Shown here: piece by piece, positions 1 to 8,432 of the stretch
How positions within the stretch are numbered: position 1 is the first letter of the stretch
Layout of the letters: each line of letters opens with the position of its first letter
Assembly: GCA_964563165.1 (NCBI GenBank)
Contig: CAZLWA010000060.1
Coordinates: forward strand, 1 to 21,397
From: CAZLWA01 sp964563165
GTDB taxonomy: Bacteria > CLD3 > SB21
DNA length: 21,397 nucleotides
Direction: 5' to 3'
Position numbers and translations under genes: made by a program
Notes under the pieces: model-generated
The model's database searches: none
What the model was told of the DNA's origin: nothing
What the model saw: the letters and a program-made list of their open reading frames with translations, nothing else

Positions 1-681
1 GTGCTGCATCCGGTGTGCGGCAGGCCGATGATTCACTACGTCATCGCGCTCGCACGCGATCTGGGTTCCGCGCGCGTCATCGCCGTCATCGGCCATCAAA
101 AAGAGCGCGTCAAAAAAATTTTAGAGGGCGAGCCTGTCGAATTCGCCATTCAGGATCCCCAGCTGGGCACCGGCCATGCAGTCATGCAAACGGAAGTTCT
201 TTTAAAAGGTTATGACGGGCATGTACTGGTGCTTTCGGGCGACGTTCCGCTGCTGACATATGAGACTATGAAAAAATTAATGGATACACACTTTGAGCAT
301 CACGCCGCCGCAACGGTGCTGACGACGCGCCTGGCGGACCCGGCCGGTTACGGCCGTGTCATTCGCCGGGCAAACGGCGACGTTTCAAAAATAATCGAAC
401 ACCGGGATGCTACGGAGGAGGAAAGAAAAATAAATGAAATTAATTCCGGAATATATATGTTTAAATCGAATGAACTTTTCCGGGCTTTGAAAAAGATCAC
501 TGCCCACAACGCACAAAATGAATATTATCTTCCGGACGTTTTAAACATCTTGATTCAAGAACAAAAAAAAGTTTCGGTTCATATCACCGAAGATTATCAT
601 GAAATCAGCGGGATCAATACGGCGGAACAATTGACGGGTGCCGAGCGTATTCTGAATTCCAGACTGCCAAAAACAATATAA
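1..681 (+). CDS. glmU: UDP-N-acetylglucosamine pyrophosphorylase (GlmU N-terminal domain only), 5' partial
   Basis: The protein would transfer UMP from UTP to GlcNAc-1-phosphate, giving UDP-GlcNAc for peptidoglycan and glycan synthesis in the cytoplasm. The window opens inside the gene: the first codon gtg reads as the Val of the LPKVLHP motif rather than a start, so the nucleotide-binding GxGTRMKS loop and the catalytic Lys lie upstream. Visible GlmU motifs in order are LHPVCGRPMI, QDPQLGTGHAV, LSGDVPLL, GYGRV, EINSGIY, NEYYLPD and SGINTAEQL. The frame stops right after the pyrophosphorylase domain, so the left-handed beta-helix acetyltransferase domain (about 220 residues in standard GlmU) is missing. 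This makes it a monofunctional uridylyltransferase; a related sugar nucleotidyltransferase is possible but the motifs favour GlcNAc-1-P. Isocitrate dehydrogenase follows after 46 bases. Confidence 0.92.
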   Translation: MLHPVCGRPMIHYVIALARDLGSARVIAVIGHQKERVKKILEGEPVEFAIQDPQLGTGHAVMQTEVLLKGYDGHVLVLSGDVPLLTYETMKKLMDTHFEHHAAATVLTTRLADPAGYGRVIRRANGDVSKIIEHRDATEEERKINEINSGIYMFKSNELFRALKKITAHNAQNEYYLPDVLNILIQEQKKVSVHITEDYHEISGINTAEQLTGAERILNSRLPKTI

Positions 682-727
682 AATCATCACGGTGAGATCG
701 TTTTGATTTATTCAAAGGAGAGAACGG

Positions 728-1747
728 ATGCACAATGTCACACTCATTCCCGGCGACGGTATCGGACCTTCTATCATGGATGCCGCCGTCAAAGTTCTTG
801 AATCCAGCGGAGTCCGGTTCCACTGGGACACGCGTTTGGCCGGCATGGCAGCCGTAGAGAAATTTGACACGCCGATCCCGTTCGAAACTTTGGAATCGAT
901 CCGCGTAAATCGCGTGGCATTCAAAGGCCCTCTGACGACGCCCGTCGGCGGCGGCTACCGCAGCGTCAATGTGGCGTTGAGGCAGGAATTCGAACTTTTT
1001 GCGAACGTACGGCCGGCTATTTCCTTTGAGGGTGTGGAATCGCGATATCAGAACGTCAATATTCTGATGGTCCGTGAGAACACCGAAGGGCTTTATTCCG
1101 GAATTGAACATAACATCAAAGTGGACGGCCAGGTCATTGCCGCAGAAAGCACGGCGATCATCACCCGCAGCGGATCGGAAAAAACAACGCGCTATGCCTT
1201 CGAGTACGCAAGAAAAAATAAACGCAAGCGCGTTACCCTGATCCACAAGGCAAATATTTTGAAGTGCACTACGGGATTATTTTTAGAAGTCGGAAAAGAG
1301 GTGTCCAAAGAATATCCGGAAATAGAGTTTACCGACAAGATCATCGACGCCTGCGCGATGCAGATGGTAATGGATCCCAGCGTTTTCGATGTGCTGGTCA
1401 CGACAAACCTCTTCGGGGATATCTTATCCGACCTGGCCGCGGGACTGGTCGGCGGGCTCGGCCTCACACCCGGCGCCAATATCGGAAAAACTGCCGCGAT
1501 CTTTGAGGCGGTGCACGGGAGCGCGCCGGACATTGCCGGAAAGAATATCGCCAATCCGACGGCAGTGATCATGGCCGGCATCATGATGCTCGAACACCTG
1601 GGTGAATTCGAAGCAGCAAAACGCATTGACAAGGCTCTTAAAGACGTGATCCGTGACGGGAAATTCGTGACGCCGGATCTTAATAAGAATTCCAAATGCG
1701 GAACCACGGAATTTGCGGATGAGGTAGTGAAACGCTTAAAAGCGTAG
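728..1747 (+). CDS. NAD-dependent isocitrate dehydrogenase (isocitrate/isopropylmalate dehydrogenase family)
   Basis: This enzyme oxidatively decarboxylates isocitrate to 2-oxoglutarate in the TCA cycle. It has 339 residues, the normal length for the short NAD-type subfamily. An AAAGGAG ribosome binding site lies seven bases before the ATG. It opens with the family N-terminus TLIPGDGIGP. The substrate loop reads RSVNVALR; the S-x-N pattern is that of isocitrate dehydrogenases rather than isopropylmalate dehydrogenases. VRENTEGLYSGIEH and the Mg-binding FGDILSDLAAG segment follow. The cofactor segment HGSAPDIAGKNIANP has Asp-Ile where NADP enzymes carry Lys-Tyr, so NAD is the expected cofactor. 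Homoisocitrate dehydrogenase is the main alternative. The gene ends 40 bases from a convergent DinB-like gene. Confidence 0.9.
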   Translation: MHNVTLIPGDGIGPSIMDAAVKVLESSGVRFHWDTRLAGMAAVEKFDTPIPFETLESIRVNRVAFKGPLTTPVGGGYRSVNVALRQEFELFANVRPAISFEGVESRYQNVNILMVRENTEGLYSGIEHNIKVDGQVIAAESTAIITRSGSEKTTRYAFEYARKNKRKRVTLIHKANILKCTTGLFLEVGKEVSKEYPEIEFTDKIIDACAMQMVMDPSVFDVLVTTNLFGDILSDLAAGLVGGLGLTPGANIGKTAAIFEAVHGSAPDIAGKNIANPTAVIMAGIMMLEHLGEFEAAKRIDKALKDVIRDGKFVTPDLNKNSKCGTTEFADEVVKRLKA

Positions 1748-1787
1748 GCCTGCGAAGTACGTCTGACAAAAGCGCGGCGCGAAAATG

Positions 1788-2264
1788 TTATCCGAAAATC
1801 TGCTTTAAGTGATGCTTCAGGTGATCAAGGTAGTCCCGAACTAAGTATTCCAGGTTCACAGGAATTTTTTGATCGACCGTTTTCCATGCGATCTTGTGTA
1901 AATTATGTTCTGTGCGCATTCTCGTCAGATCATTTTCCGGAATTTGCGCGATGACATGGATCAGATGTAAATTATACCGTCTCCAAAGTTCGATCAACTC
2001 GCCCCACGACGCTTCGTTATAATGCTGCGAATTCACCCATTGATCCTGATCATAGCCGGAAAAAACCAAATCGTCTTTGAATTGGGCGCGCACGAACCGC
2101 TGATGATTATTGGCGGCCGAATCGATCAGATGGCCGATGATTTCTTTGGGAGACCATTTGCCTTTCGCCCTCGAAATTTCGCTTTGCTTTTCAGGAATGA
2201 GCGCTAATTTCCGCGCGGACGTTTCAACGGTACTTCTGAATTCTTCCAGATAAGTTTTATCCAT
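1788..2264 (-). CDS. DinB-like putative metal-dependent protein
   Basis: A 158-residue four-helix-bundle protein of the DinB/DUF664-type superfamily, whose members bind a divalent metal through three histidines; several are thiol-dependent transferases and many have no known substrate. The candidate triad is H45 (in the IIGHLID helix) plus H148 and H152 in the C-terminal HLKHH segment. The KWSPKEIIGHLIDSA stretch is typical of the DinB_2 subgroup. The ATG at 2264 is preferred because GAGGAGG (2274-2280 on this strand) sits nine bases upstream; a TTG at 2270 would leave only three bases. The start lies inside the end of the MFS transporter gene (8-base overlap), which indicates translational coupling. 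The substrate cannot be inferred. Confidence 0.85.
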   Translation of the reverse strand: MDKTYLEEFRSTVETSARKLALIPEKQSEISRAKGKWSPKEIIGHLIDSAANNHQRFVRAQFKDDLVFSGYDQDQWVNSQHYNEASWGELIELWRRYNLHLIHVIAQIPENDLTRMRTEHNLHKIAWKTVDQKIPVNLEYLVRDYLDHLKHHLKQIFG

Positions 2265-3477
2265 GTTCAATGACCTCCTCGCTGATCTCAGATTCCAGTT
2301 TTACCGGATTTTCGGAAATCCGGCTCATCATCAAAGCCGAAACACATCCGAACGCAAACGCGCCGATCCACAAAATCGTGGCGCCGAAGTGCTCGTAAAT
2401 CTGTATGCCGATCCACGGGCCGGTCATAAAAGCAAAACTGAATCCCATCTGATAATAGCCCATGTATTCGCCCCGCCGGTCCGGCGGCGCCAATTCCGCC
2501 ATATACGCGCCCGCGCCGGGAAAAATGATCATTTCCCCGAACGTCCAGATGACCACCGTCAGCGCGACGGTAAAAAAATTATCGGCAAACATCATCGCGC
2601 CGAACCCCGCTCCGCACAAGAACGTTCCTAACGCCAGCGCGCGCCGGTGCGTCCAATGACTCATTCTCAAATTGAGGGCCACTTCCACGGCAACGATCAA
2701 AACCGTATTGATCGTAAATAAAATTCCGTAATTCGATTCCGGCAAATGGAGCGTGTTGACCAAAAATAGCGGCAGCGCGGATTCATGCTGAAAAAAAACC
2801 ATCATGACGGGCAGCAGTGCTATTAAGAAATAAATGAGCCTGCGGTCCTTGAGTACGTTAGACCTGATGATTGGAAGTTCGCCGGGTTTTTTTTCCGCTG
2901 CATGATGCAGCGGCCGCCACGGCGAAAAAGTCAAAACCAGTCCGGCAATAATGGACGCGGCGCCATTCACCCAAAATAACATGGGGTAGGAAATTAAGAC
3001 CAGGAATCCGCCGACCGCCGGACCGATGCTCATACCGATATTGATCGCCAGGCGATTGAGAGCAAACGCGGCTTTTCTTTGTTCCGGTGCAACCAGATCC
3101 GTGATCGTGGCGAGACTTGCCGGACGAAACGCCTCGCTCAGCACTGCCCAGAGAACGGTAAGTGTCATCACGCCGGTAAAAGAAGATGCCAGCGGAAAAA
3201 ATAAGAGCAGCGTTCCCGAGAGAAAAAACGACCACTGCATGATCACCCGGGCGCCGATATAGTCGCAGAGTCTTCCCGCCAGCGGCGCGGTGACAAACGT
3301 GCCGATCCCGTATCCGACGAGCCCCAGCGCCGCACGTTCGGAACTGAATCCCAGACTGCGCGTGAGATACAAAACAAGAAACGGCAAAGCCATCACGCCC
3401 GCGCGGTTCACGACCACGGTCGCAAACAAGATCCAGTTCTCTTTCGGTAATTCACTCAGCCCGCGCCAGGGATTCAT
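2257..3477 (-). CDS. MFS transporter, probable drug/metabolite exporter
   Basis: A 406-residue inner-membrane permease with about twelve hydrophobic segments, the usual size for the major facilitator superfamily. The cytoplasmic loop after TM2 carries the superfamily motif A as GRLCDYIGAR at residues 68-77, characteristic of proton-driven antiporters of the MDR type. A second, weaker copy follows the mid-point at RMSHWTHRRALALG. The C-terminus is hydrophilic and Glu-rich. Substrate is unknown; exporters of this type often move drugs or amphipathic metabolites. No good Shine-Dalgarno is visible before the ATG. The gene is third in the minus-strand cluster, 46 bases after the acyltransferase and overlapping the DinB-like gene. 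Confidence 0.88.
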   Translation of the reverse strand: MNPWRGLSELPKENWILFATVVVNRAGVMALPFLVLYLTRSLGFSSERAALGLVGYGIGTFVTAPLAGRLCDYIGARVIMQWSFFLSGTLLLFFPLASSFTGVMTLTVLWAVLSEAFRPASLATITDLVAPEQRKAAFALNRLAINIGMSIGPAVGGFLVLISYPMLFWVNGAASIIAGLVLTFSPWRPLHHAAEKKPGELPIIRSNVLKDRRLIYFLIALLPVMMVFFQHESALPLFLVNTLHLPESNYGILFTINTVLIVAVEVALNLRMSHWTHRRALALGTFLCGAGFGAMMFADNFFTVALTVVIWTFGEMIIFPGAGAYMAELAPPDRRGEYMGYYQMGFSFAFMTGPWIGIQIYEHFGATILWIGAFAFGCVSALMMSRISENPVKLESEISEEVIEHG

Positions 3478-3523
3478 GGATGGTTAGTTTCAGGTTTTTT
3501 TCAAAAGAAACTGAGTGAACGGT

Positions 3524-4117
3524 TTAATTTGCCGGCAGCCGTTTCGGATATTTACCTTTCACCGGCGTATAGTATTCAAGAATTTTTCTCAAGTCGGCGG
3601 CCGCATCGCCGGTCGGAACAAAAAGCGGACCCAAGACGAGCCTTTTATGTTCGTAGTCAAAACAAACCAATAAGATCGGTACGTGCGCGCCGTGGGCGAT
3701 GTAATAAAATCCCATGCGCCATTTCTCGACGGTTTTCCGCGTACCTTCCGGCGACAGCGCGATAATCAGGCGTTCGTGGCTGCGAAACAGCTCCACGGTT
3801 TGCTCCACCACGCCATGCGGACTGGAACGATCTATGGGCATCCCGCCGAGCCATTGCCAGAGATACGTTGCGGGCCATTTGAAAATCGAGTCTTTTCCGA
3901 GCCAGTGAACATGGATGCCCATAGCGAGCAGGGATGCCATGCCCATCACGAAATCCCAATTCGTCGTATGCGGCGCCCCGATGGCGACGAATTTCGGCAC
4001 ATTCGGAAGTTCGCCGTCGATGCGCCAGCCCATGACGGAAAAGATCATCTTACCGACCGCCTGCGAAAAATAATTGCCGCGTTTGGGAACGGCATCGCCC
4101 CGGACAGGAATAGTCAT
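3524..4117 (-). CDS. PlsC-like glycerolipid acyltransferase family protein
   Basis: A 197-residue member of the lysophosphatidate/glycerol-3-phosphate acyltransferase superfamily, acting at the membrane to pass an acyl chain to a lipid or related acceptor. The catalytic HX4D motif is seen at H50-D55 (APHTTNWDF). The substrate-binding block LSPEGTRKTVEKWRMGFYYIA corresponds to the FPEGTRS block of PlsC, and GGMPIDRS to the conserved Gly/Arg block. It is shorter than classical PlsC (about 240 residues) and has only modest hydrophobic segments, so the acceptor need not be lysophosphatidate. The start lies four bases after the M1 aminopeptidase stop, with GGTGA upstream, so the two genes are very probably co-transcribed. 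Confidence 0.87.
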   Translation of the reverse strand: MTIPVRGDAVPKRGNYFSQAVGKMIFSVMGWRIDGELPNVPKFVAIGAPHTTNWDFVMGMASLLAMGIHVHWLGKDSIFKWPATYLWQWLGGMPIDRSSPHGVVEQTVELFRSHERLIIALSPEGTRKTVEKWRMGFYYIAHGAHVPILLVCFDYEHKRLVLGPLFVPTGDAAADLRKILEYYTPVKGKYPKRLPAN

Positions 4118-4121
4118 GTTT

Positions 4122-6542
4122 TTATTTCACCACAGTTGTCAGAATTTCTTTTTGCCAATCTTCCCACGCATGAGAGTGGTAATGGGTTTTGATCTTATTC
4201 TTCAGCGCCGTTTGTTCATAAAAATATTCGCCGACCTCCTGCGCCGCAGCGCTCAAAGCCCCTTGCGGATTCAGCATAGCCTCAAATAAATTGGCGATCA
4301 CCGACTCATCGAGATGATTCAGCCGCTTCAATGCACTGAACGCGTGCCGGCGCGTACCGAATTCATACGAAGGACTTGAATACGCAACGAGCGCTTTCAT
4401 CGCTTTTTGATCGCCTCGTGAAGCGGCGATCTCGAGCGCTTTTATCTTGATACGGCAGCTGTTGCCGTCGGTATTCTTCACCAAATCCAGATACCGTTCG
4501 GTATTTTGCGGAAATTGATCGGTCAGTTTCAGCAAAGAACTGAAGACCGCGTCGTAGGACGAATCCGTCAGCAGGGCTTCAAAATCCGGTAACAGAGATT
4601 GAGGAATTCCCTGAACGTTCGTGATGGCCGCTTTGCGCACGTCCGCCGAAGGATCCTTTAATGCCCGCTGAATGAACTTCAATCCGGTTCGATCTGAATC
4701 GTTGACCAATTGAGAGACAACCTCATCTTTCACGGCATGAAATTTCTCTTTACCGAAAACGTCGATCAGCACGTCGCGCTTCCTGCTGACATCATACTCA
4801 CGCAGGCCTACGACCGCATCGTAACGGTCGATCATGTTGGCGGCCTGAAGCGCCTGCGCCTTAAGTTCCTCATAAGATTTATTGAAGGTAACGTTTTTCA
4901 AAATGACGCTGCCCGGATCAAAAAGCACATAAGATAGGTTCTTATTTTTCTCATTTGGGATGACCACTTTTTGGGTCTGTTGATCGATCATTTCACGCAG
5001 GCTGTCCTTCGTTCCGTCCGCATAGTGTACTTCGAACACGATGGGCATTTTGAATAATCTCACCAGTTCATCGACCGGGTGAATCTGACTCACGGTAATT
5101 TGAGTTTCCCGGTGATTGTTTACCACCGCGTCCTGATAACTGACCTCATAATGCGGTATGCCGCCGCGGTATAGCCATTCGTCAAAAAACCAGTCCGGTG
5201 AAAGGCCCAACGTATCCTGAAACGACTGATACAGGTCGTTTGTTTCAACGTTTTGATAGCGATGGTGCGTCAGGAAATAATACGCCGCGCGATGATACGC
5301 TTCTTCGCCAAAAACATAATTCATCATATCGATCACAGCAGAGCCTTTGGGGTAGATCCGGTATCCCGCATCGTTGTGGACAATGGGCAGGCGATTCTTT
5401 TCTTCGGCGTTCAACGATTGCGTGTGCTCTTTCCGCCGTGTCCACTGGTAATAATCTTCACCGAAGAATTTCCGGCAGCCCGTTTTGGCATAATACGTGG
5501 CAAAACTTTCCTGAAGCCAGAGGTGCTTATTATTCCGGGCCGTGATCATGTCGCCCCACCATTGATGCGCGATTTCATGAACGTCCGTATCCACATAATC
5601 GCCGTCCAGATACCCGCGCGAATCGTAATACCAAAAATCGCCGAAAATAATGGCGCTGGTATTTTCCATCGCGCCGGTAACAAAATTTTGCGCGGGAATA
5701 TTGGCGAGCGACTCCCACGGAAAAGGTATGCCGATAGCCCCTTCCAGAAAATCTACCGCGCGTGCGGTGTAATTGTAAGTGTATTCCATGCGATCCGCCT
5801 GATCCGGATAATACCACAATTGGATCGGCAAACCGCTTTTCGATTTCGTATTTTTTACTTTATAATCTCCGGCCGCCAGCATGACGAGATACGACGCATG
5901 AGGGCGAGAGAGCCTGTAACCCCACGTCTTCGTCCCGTCTCTATTTTCTTTTTCGTAAATTTTTGTTCCGTTGGAAATAACGGGATATTTTTTGTCGAAT
6001 GTAACAACCGTTTCGGTGATCATTTTATCGTTCATCGCGTCGTACATCGGGATCCAATAGCGGTTGTCGGTATCTTGTCCCTGCGTCCAGATTTGTTTAC
6101 GCATCAGATTTGCCGGATCGTTCCATCCGATAAAATAAATACCTTTGCGCGGGTAAACTTCATAGACCAGCGTGATGCTGTCACGGGAATTCCACTTCAG
6201 CGGCGGATCCGGGATTACGGTGATCCCCTCATTCGACGTCGTATAATTTACCGGTTTGCCGTTGAGCAAAGCTTCCCGGATGGTCATGTTCACGCCGTCG
6301 AAGTAGATACTTTCGACTTTTTCCCGGAGCGGTTTGAACACATGCGTTACGCGCCCTTTGACCAGGCCTTTGGGCGCATCGAACGAAACTTCCAGCCGCA
6401 TGCGCTCCACATCGACCGGGTGTTCGCGCGGCACGCCGGCTAGATCGCGGTAGTGCGTTTCAGTTTCAACCTGTTGGGCGGACAGAGGGGCTATAATAAG
6501 TAACAGCCACGCAAGTATTGAGTAAGCCCGATTTCGTCTCAT
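4122..6542 (-). CDS. Secreted M1-family zinc aminopeptidase with C-terminal HEAT-like repeats
   Basis: An 806-residue exported metallopeptidase that should remove N-terminal residues from peptides outside the cytoplasm. Residues 1-22 form a signal peptide (basic MRRNR, hydrophobic core, cut near SAQQ). The aminopeptidase-specific GAMEN motif is at 290-294. The zinc site HEIAH gives ligands H322 and H326, with catalytic E323, and E345 follows after the required 18 residues. An N-terminal beta-saddle domain precedes it. From about residue 600 the sequence becomes helical with HEAT-type repeats (PSADVRKAAI is clear), replacing the ERAP-type C-terminal domain as in many FCB-group M1 enzymes. AAAGGA precedes the ATG. 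It is the first gene of a four-gene minus-strand cluster. Confidence 0.93.
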   Translation of the reverse strand: MRRNRAYSILAWLLLIIAPLSAQQVETETHYRDLAGVPREHPVDVERMRLEVSFDAPKGLVKGRVTHVFKPLREKVESIYFDGVNMTIREALLNGKPVNYTTSNEGITVIPDPPLKWNSRDSITLVYEVYPRKGIYFIGWNDPANLMRKQIWTQGQDTDNRYWIPMYDAMNDKMITETVVTFDKKYPVISNGTKIYEKENRDGTKTWGYRLSRPHASYLVMLAAGDYKVKNTKSKSGLPIQLWYYPDQADRMEYTYNYTARAVDFLEGAIGIPFPWESLANIPAQNFVTGAMENTSAIIFGDFWYYDSRGYLDGDYVDTDVHEIAHQWWGDMITARNNKHLWLQESFATYYAKTGCRKFFGEDYYQWTRRKEHTQSLNAEEKNRLPIVHNDAGYRIYPKGSAVIDMMNYVFGEEAYHRAAYYFLTHHRYQNVETNDLYQSFQDTLGLSPDWFFDEWLYRGGIPHYEVSYQDAVVNNHRETQITVSQIHPVDELVRLFKMPIVFEVHYADGTKDSLREMIDQQTQKVVIPNEKNKNLSYVLFDPGSVILKNVTFNKSYEELKAQALQAANMIDRYDAVVGLREYDVSRKRDVLIDVFGKEKFHAVKDEVVSQLVNDSDRTGLKFIQRALKDPSADVRKAAITNVQGIPQSLLPDFEALLTDSSYDAVFSSLLKLTDQFPQNTERYLDLVKNTDGNSCRIKIKALEIAASRGDQKAMKALVAYSSPSYEFGTRRHAFSALKRLNHLDESVIANLFEAMLNPQGALSAAAQEVGEYFYEQTALKNKIKTHYHSHAWEDWQKEILTTVVK

Positions 6543-6686
6543 GCTTTATTCCTTTACACGGGGTAGATGGATTCGAGTGAATTGTGAATTCCGGTAATGA
6601 CACGTCCGTATCAAGCGGATAACAGTGCAGAACGCTCTTTCAATTTCAAATTTTTTAAACAAAAAACAGGGCCTCTGACAAATGAT

Positions 6687-6715
6687 TTGACAAACCGGAT
6701 GGCTTTAGTTAGATT
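6687..6715 (+). promoter_or_regulatory. Probable sigma70-type promoter for the LOG-family gene
   Basis: A perfect TTGACA (6687-6692) is separated by 17 bases from TAGATT (6710-6715, four of six consensus bases). Transcription would begin near 6722, about 57 bases before the start codon. The rest of the 236-base gap 6543-6778 shows no coding sequence and no clear terminator. Confidence 0.5.
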
Positions 6716-6720
6716 TTTAA

Positions 6721-6747
6721 ATTATGCAAATGGATAGAAATTGTCAA
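6721..6747 (-). promoter_or_regulatory. Possible sigma70-type promoter for the M1 aminopeptidase cluster
   Basis: On the minus strand a perfect TTGACA (6747-6742) is followed by CATAAT after 15 bases or by TAATTT after 17. Transcription would start near 6714 and leave a leader of about 170 bases before the ATG at 6542. The -10 is not optimal at either spacing, so this is tentative. Confidence 0.3.
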
Positions 6748-6778
6748 CGTTGTTCTTTACGGAAGGAGAATTGAAGAA

Positions 6779-7612
6779 TTGGCTGCAAAAAAACGTAAAA
6801 AAAATATTCCCATCAGAGCGTTCGAAAACCTGGAATTTCTCCGCAGCCCCGAAGGGCGCTCGATTCGCATGCTGAGTGAATTTCTCGAGCCGATGCGCCG
6901 GTTTAAAAAACTGAACGTCCGCGACACGGTCGTCTTCTTCGGATCTGCGCGCACCCCCGCGCCGGAGATCGCGGGTAGAAACTATAAAGCGCTTAAGAAA
7001 AAAATCGCTTCGCAAAAGAATCCGCCGAAATACCTCCTTCAGGAATTGGAGTACGCTAAAATAGATTTCGAAATGACCGATTACTATAAAGATGCCGAGG
7101 CCCTGGCGTACATGCTGACCAAATGGACGAAGACCTTAGCCGACGGAAAACGATTTCTCGTGTGCTCCGGCGGCGGACCGGGTATGATGGAAGCGGCCAA
7201 CCGCGGTGCCCACAGAGCCGGCGGGCACTCCGTCGGGCTCAACGTCAGCCTGCCGTTTGAACAGATTCCCAACCCTTACGTCACGCCGGAATTGACCTTC
7301 GAATTCCACTATTTCTTTATGCGGAAATTCTGGTTCGCATACCTGGCCAAAGCGCTCGTGATCTTTCCGGGAGGATTCGGCACGCTCGACGAATTGTTCG
7401 AAATTCTTACGCTCGTCCAGACGAAAAAGATCGGAAAGCCGTTGTCTATCGTGATTTACGGAACGGAATATTGGAAGGAAGTTTTAAATTTCGATGCGAT
7501 GCTCCGTCATCATATGATCGGCGAGGATGATTTGAAATTATTCACATTCGCCGATACGCCGGAATTTGCGTTTGAGTTTTTGAAGAAGGGTTTGACGAGG
7601 AATTATTTATAA
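6779..7612 (+). CDS. LOG-family nucleotide-binding protein (TIGR00730 type, long form)
   Basis: A 277-residue Rossmann-fold protein of the LOG/lysine decarboxylase-like family, many of whose members hydrolyse nucleotide 5'-monophosphates to a base and ribose-5-phosphate. Both signature motifs are present: GGGPGMMEAANRGA beginning at residue 131 and PGGFGTLDE at 197-205. It is longer than the roughly 190-residue LOG proteins: an N-terminal section of about 60 basic and helical residues precedes the Rossmann start at VVFFGSAR. Such long forms are common in bacteria and their substrates are not firmly known. The start is TTG, supported by AAGGAG ten bases upstream (6763-6768); no in-frame ATG or GTG fits better. 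The N-terminal MAAKKRKKN tract is strongly basic. Confidence 0.88.
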   Translation: MAAKKRKKNIPIRAFENLEFLRSPEGRSIRMLSEFLEPMRRFKKLNVRDTVVFFGSARTPAPEIAGRNYKALKKKIASQKNPPKYLLQELEYAKIDFEMTDYYKDAEALAYMLTKWTKTLADGKRFLVCSGGGPGMMEAANRGAHRAGGHSVGLNVSLPFEQIPNPYVTPELTFEFHYFFMRKFWFAYLAKALVIFPGGFGTLDELFEILTLVQTKKIGKPLSIVIYGTEYWKEVLNFDAMLRHHMIGEDDLKLFTFADTPEFAFEFLKKGLTRNYL

Positions 7613-7616
7613 TTAT

Positions 7617-8219
7617 TCACACATTTAGTTTTTTCAATTCGTTGAGCAGGTTTTTATCTTCGGTATAATGAATGGCCTGCCAACCCGCCGCGCGTGCGCC
7701 TTGGGCGTTCGCTTCAAGATCGTCGATCAAAAGAATTTCAGATGCGCCGACGCTGAACTGAGCCGCGGCGAATTCAAACATCGCCCGCTGCGGTTTGAGG
7801 AGCCCGGTCTCAAAAGAGAAAACGCGCGGCGAGAATAATTTAAACAAATGAAATTCTGAATCGATGTACTCCGCATGCGCCGGATTGGTATTGGAGATCA
7901 GACCCAGCGGATACCGCGGGCTCAGGGCTTCCGCGACGGCTATATGGGAAAGGATCGGCGTGAAAATATCGCTCCACAGCAGTTGCAGATGTTCCTCCGG
8001 TGCCTTGAATGAAATTGTTTCTTTGAGCCATCTGAAAAAATTTTCTGAGCTGATGTTTCCCAATTCATACGCCGCCGCCTGAGAGCTTGACGTGAGAATT
8101 TCGTACAAGGTGTCCTGCGTCAACGGCGACAGGCGGGCCATTTTTTGAACGGCTTTGTGCCAATCGAAGTCCACCAATACGTTTCCGAGATCAAAGTAGA
8201 TAACCTTCGTGTTTTGCAC
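7617..8219 (-). CDS. HAD-superfamily phosphatase, YihX-like
   Basis: A 200-residue haloacid dehalogenase subfamily IA hydrolase, probably a small-molecule phosphatase. Motif I is FDLGNVLVDFD with nucleophile D10; the +2 position is Gly rather than Asp, as in YihX (alpha-glucose-1-phosphate phosphatase) and its relatives, so this is a subgroup feature and not a defect. Motif II is LISNTN, motif III Lys lies in GLLKPQ, and motif IV is LLIDDLEANAQGA. A helical cap lies between motifs I and II. The only in-frame start is GTG at 8219, because a TAA lies a short way upstream; no Shine-Dalgarno is visible. It converges on the LOG-family gene with four bases between stop codons. Confidence 0.87.
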   Translation of the reverse strand: MQNTKVIYFDLGNVLVDFDWHKAVQKMARLSPLTQDTLYEILTSSSQAAAYELGNISSENFFRWLKETISFKAPEEHLQLLWSDIFTPILSHIAVAEALSPRYPLGLISNTNPAHAEYIDSEFHLFKLFSPRVFSFETGLLKPQRAMFEFAAAQFSVGASEILLIDDLEANAQGARAAGWQAIHYTEDKNLLNELKKLNV

Positions 8220-8432
8220 AGCGGATAATTTAGAGAAAACCGTGATTTAGTCAAGTTCAAACGCCCTCGTTGTTCTAAATGTATCATTTTTTTATTCCCC
8301 ACTATTGCTAAAAATTCCTTGCATTTATGGCTCATTTTCTATAAACTCTCTACATTATATCCTGATATGAAACTTCCCTATACTCTGAACCGACGGCTTT
8401 ATAAGGCTTCATAATTGAGGAGGATGAAACCA

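Noticed and set aside
1..3. GTG at the first base as the real start of the pyrophosphorylase gene
   Set aside because: The residues that follow match the middle of the conserved LPKVLHPVxGRPM segment, so this codon is an internal Val and the gene begins upstream of the window.
614..1246. A 210-codon minus-strand frame over the isocitrate dehydrogenase
   Set aside because: The plus strand carries an intact dehydrogenase with a ribosome site, and the minus frame has no family features.
5253..6443. A 396-codon open frame on the plus strand opposite the M1 aminopeptidase
   Set aside because: Its product is rich in Arg, Phe and Ile with no recognisable domain, while the opposite strand encodes a complete M1 enzyme with all catalytic motifs; it is an antisense shadow.
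7617..8219. HAD protein considered inactive because the second Asp of motif I is Gly
   Set aside because: The same DLGN motif occurs in active YihX-type phosphatases, and the other motifs are intact.
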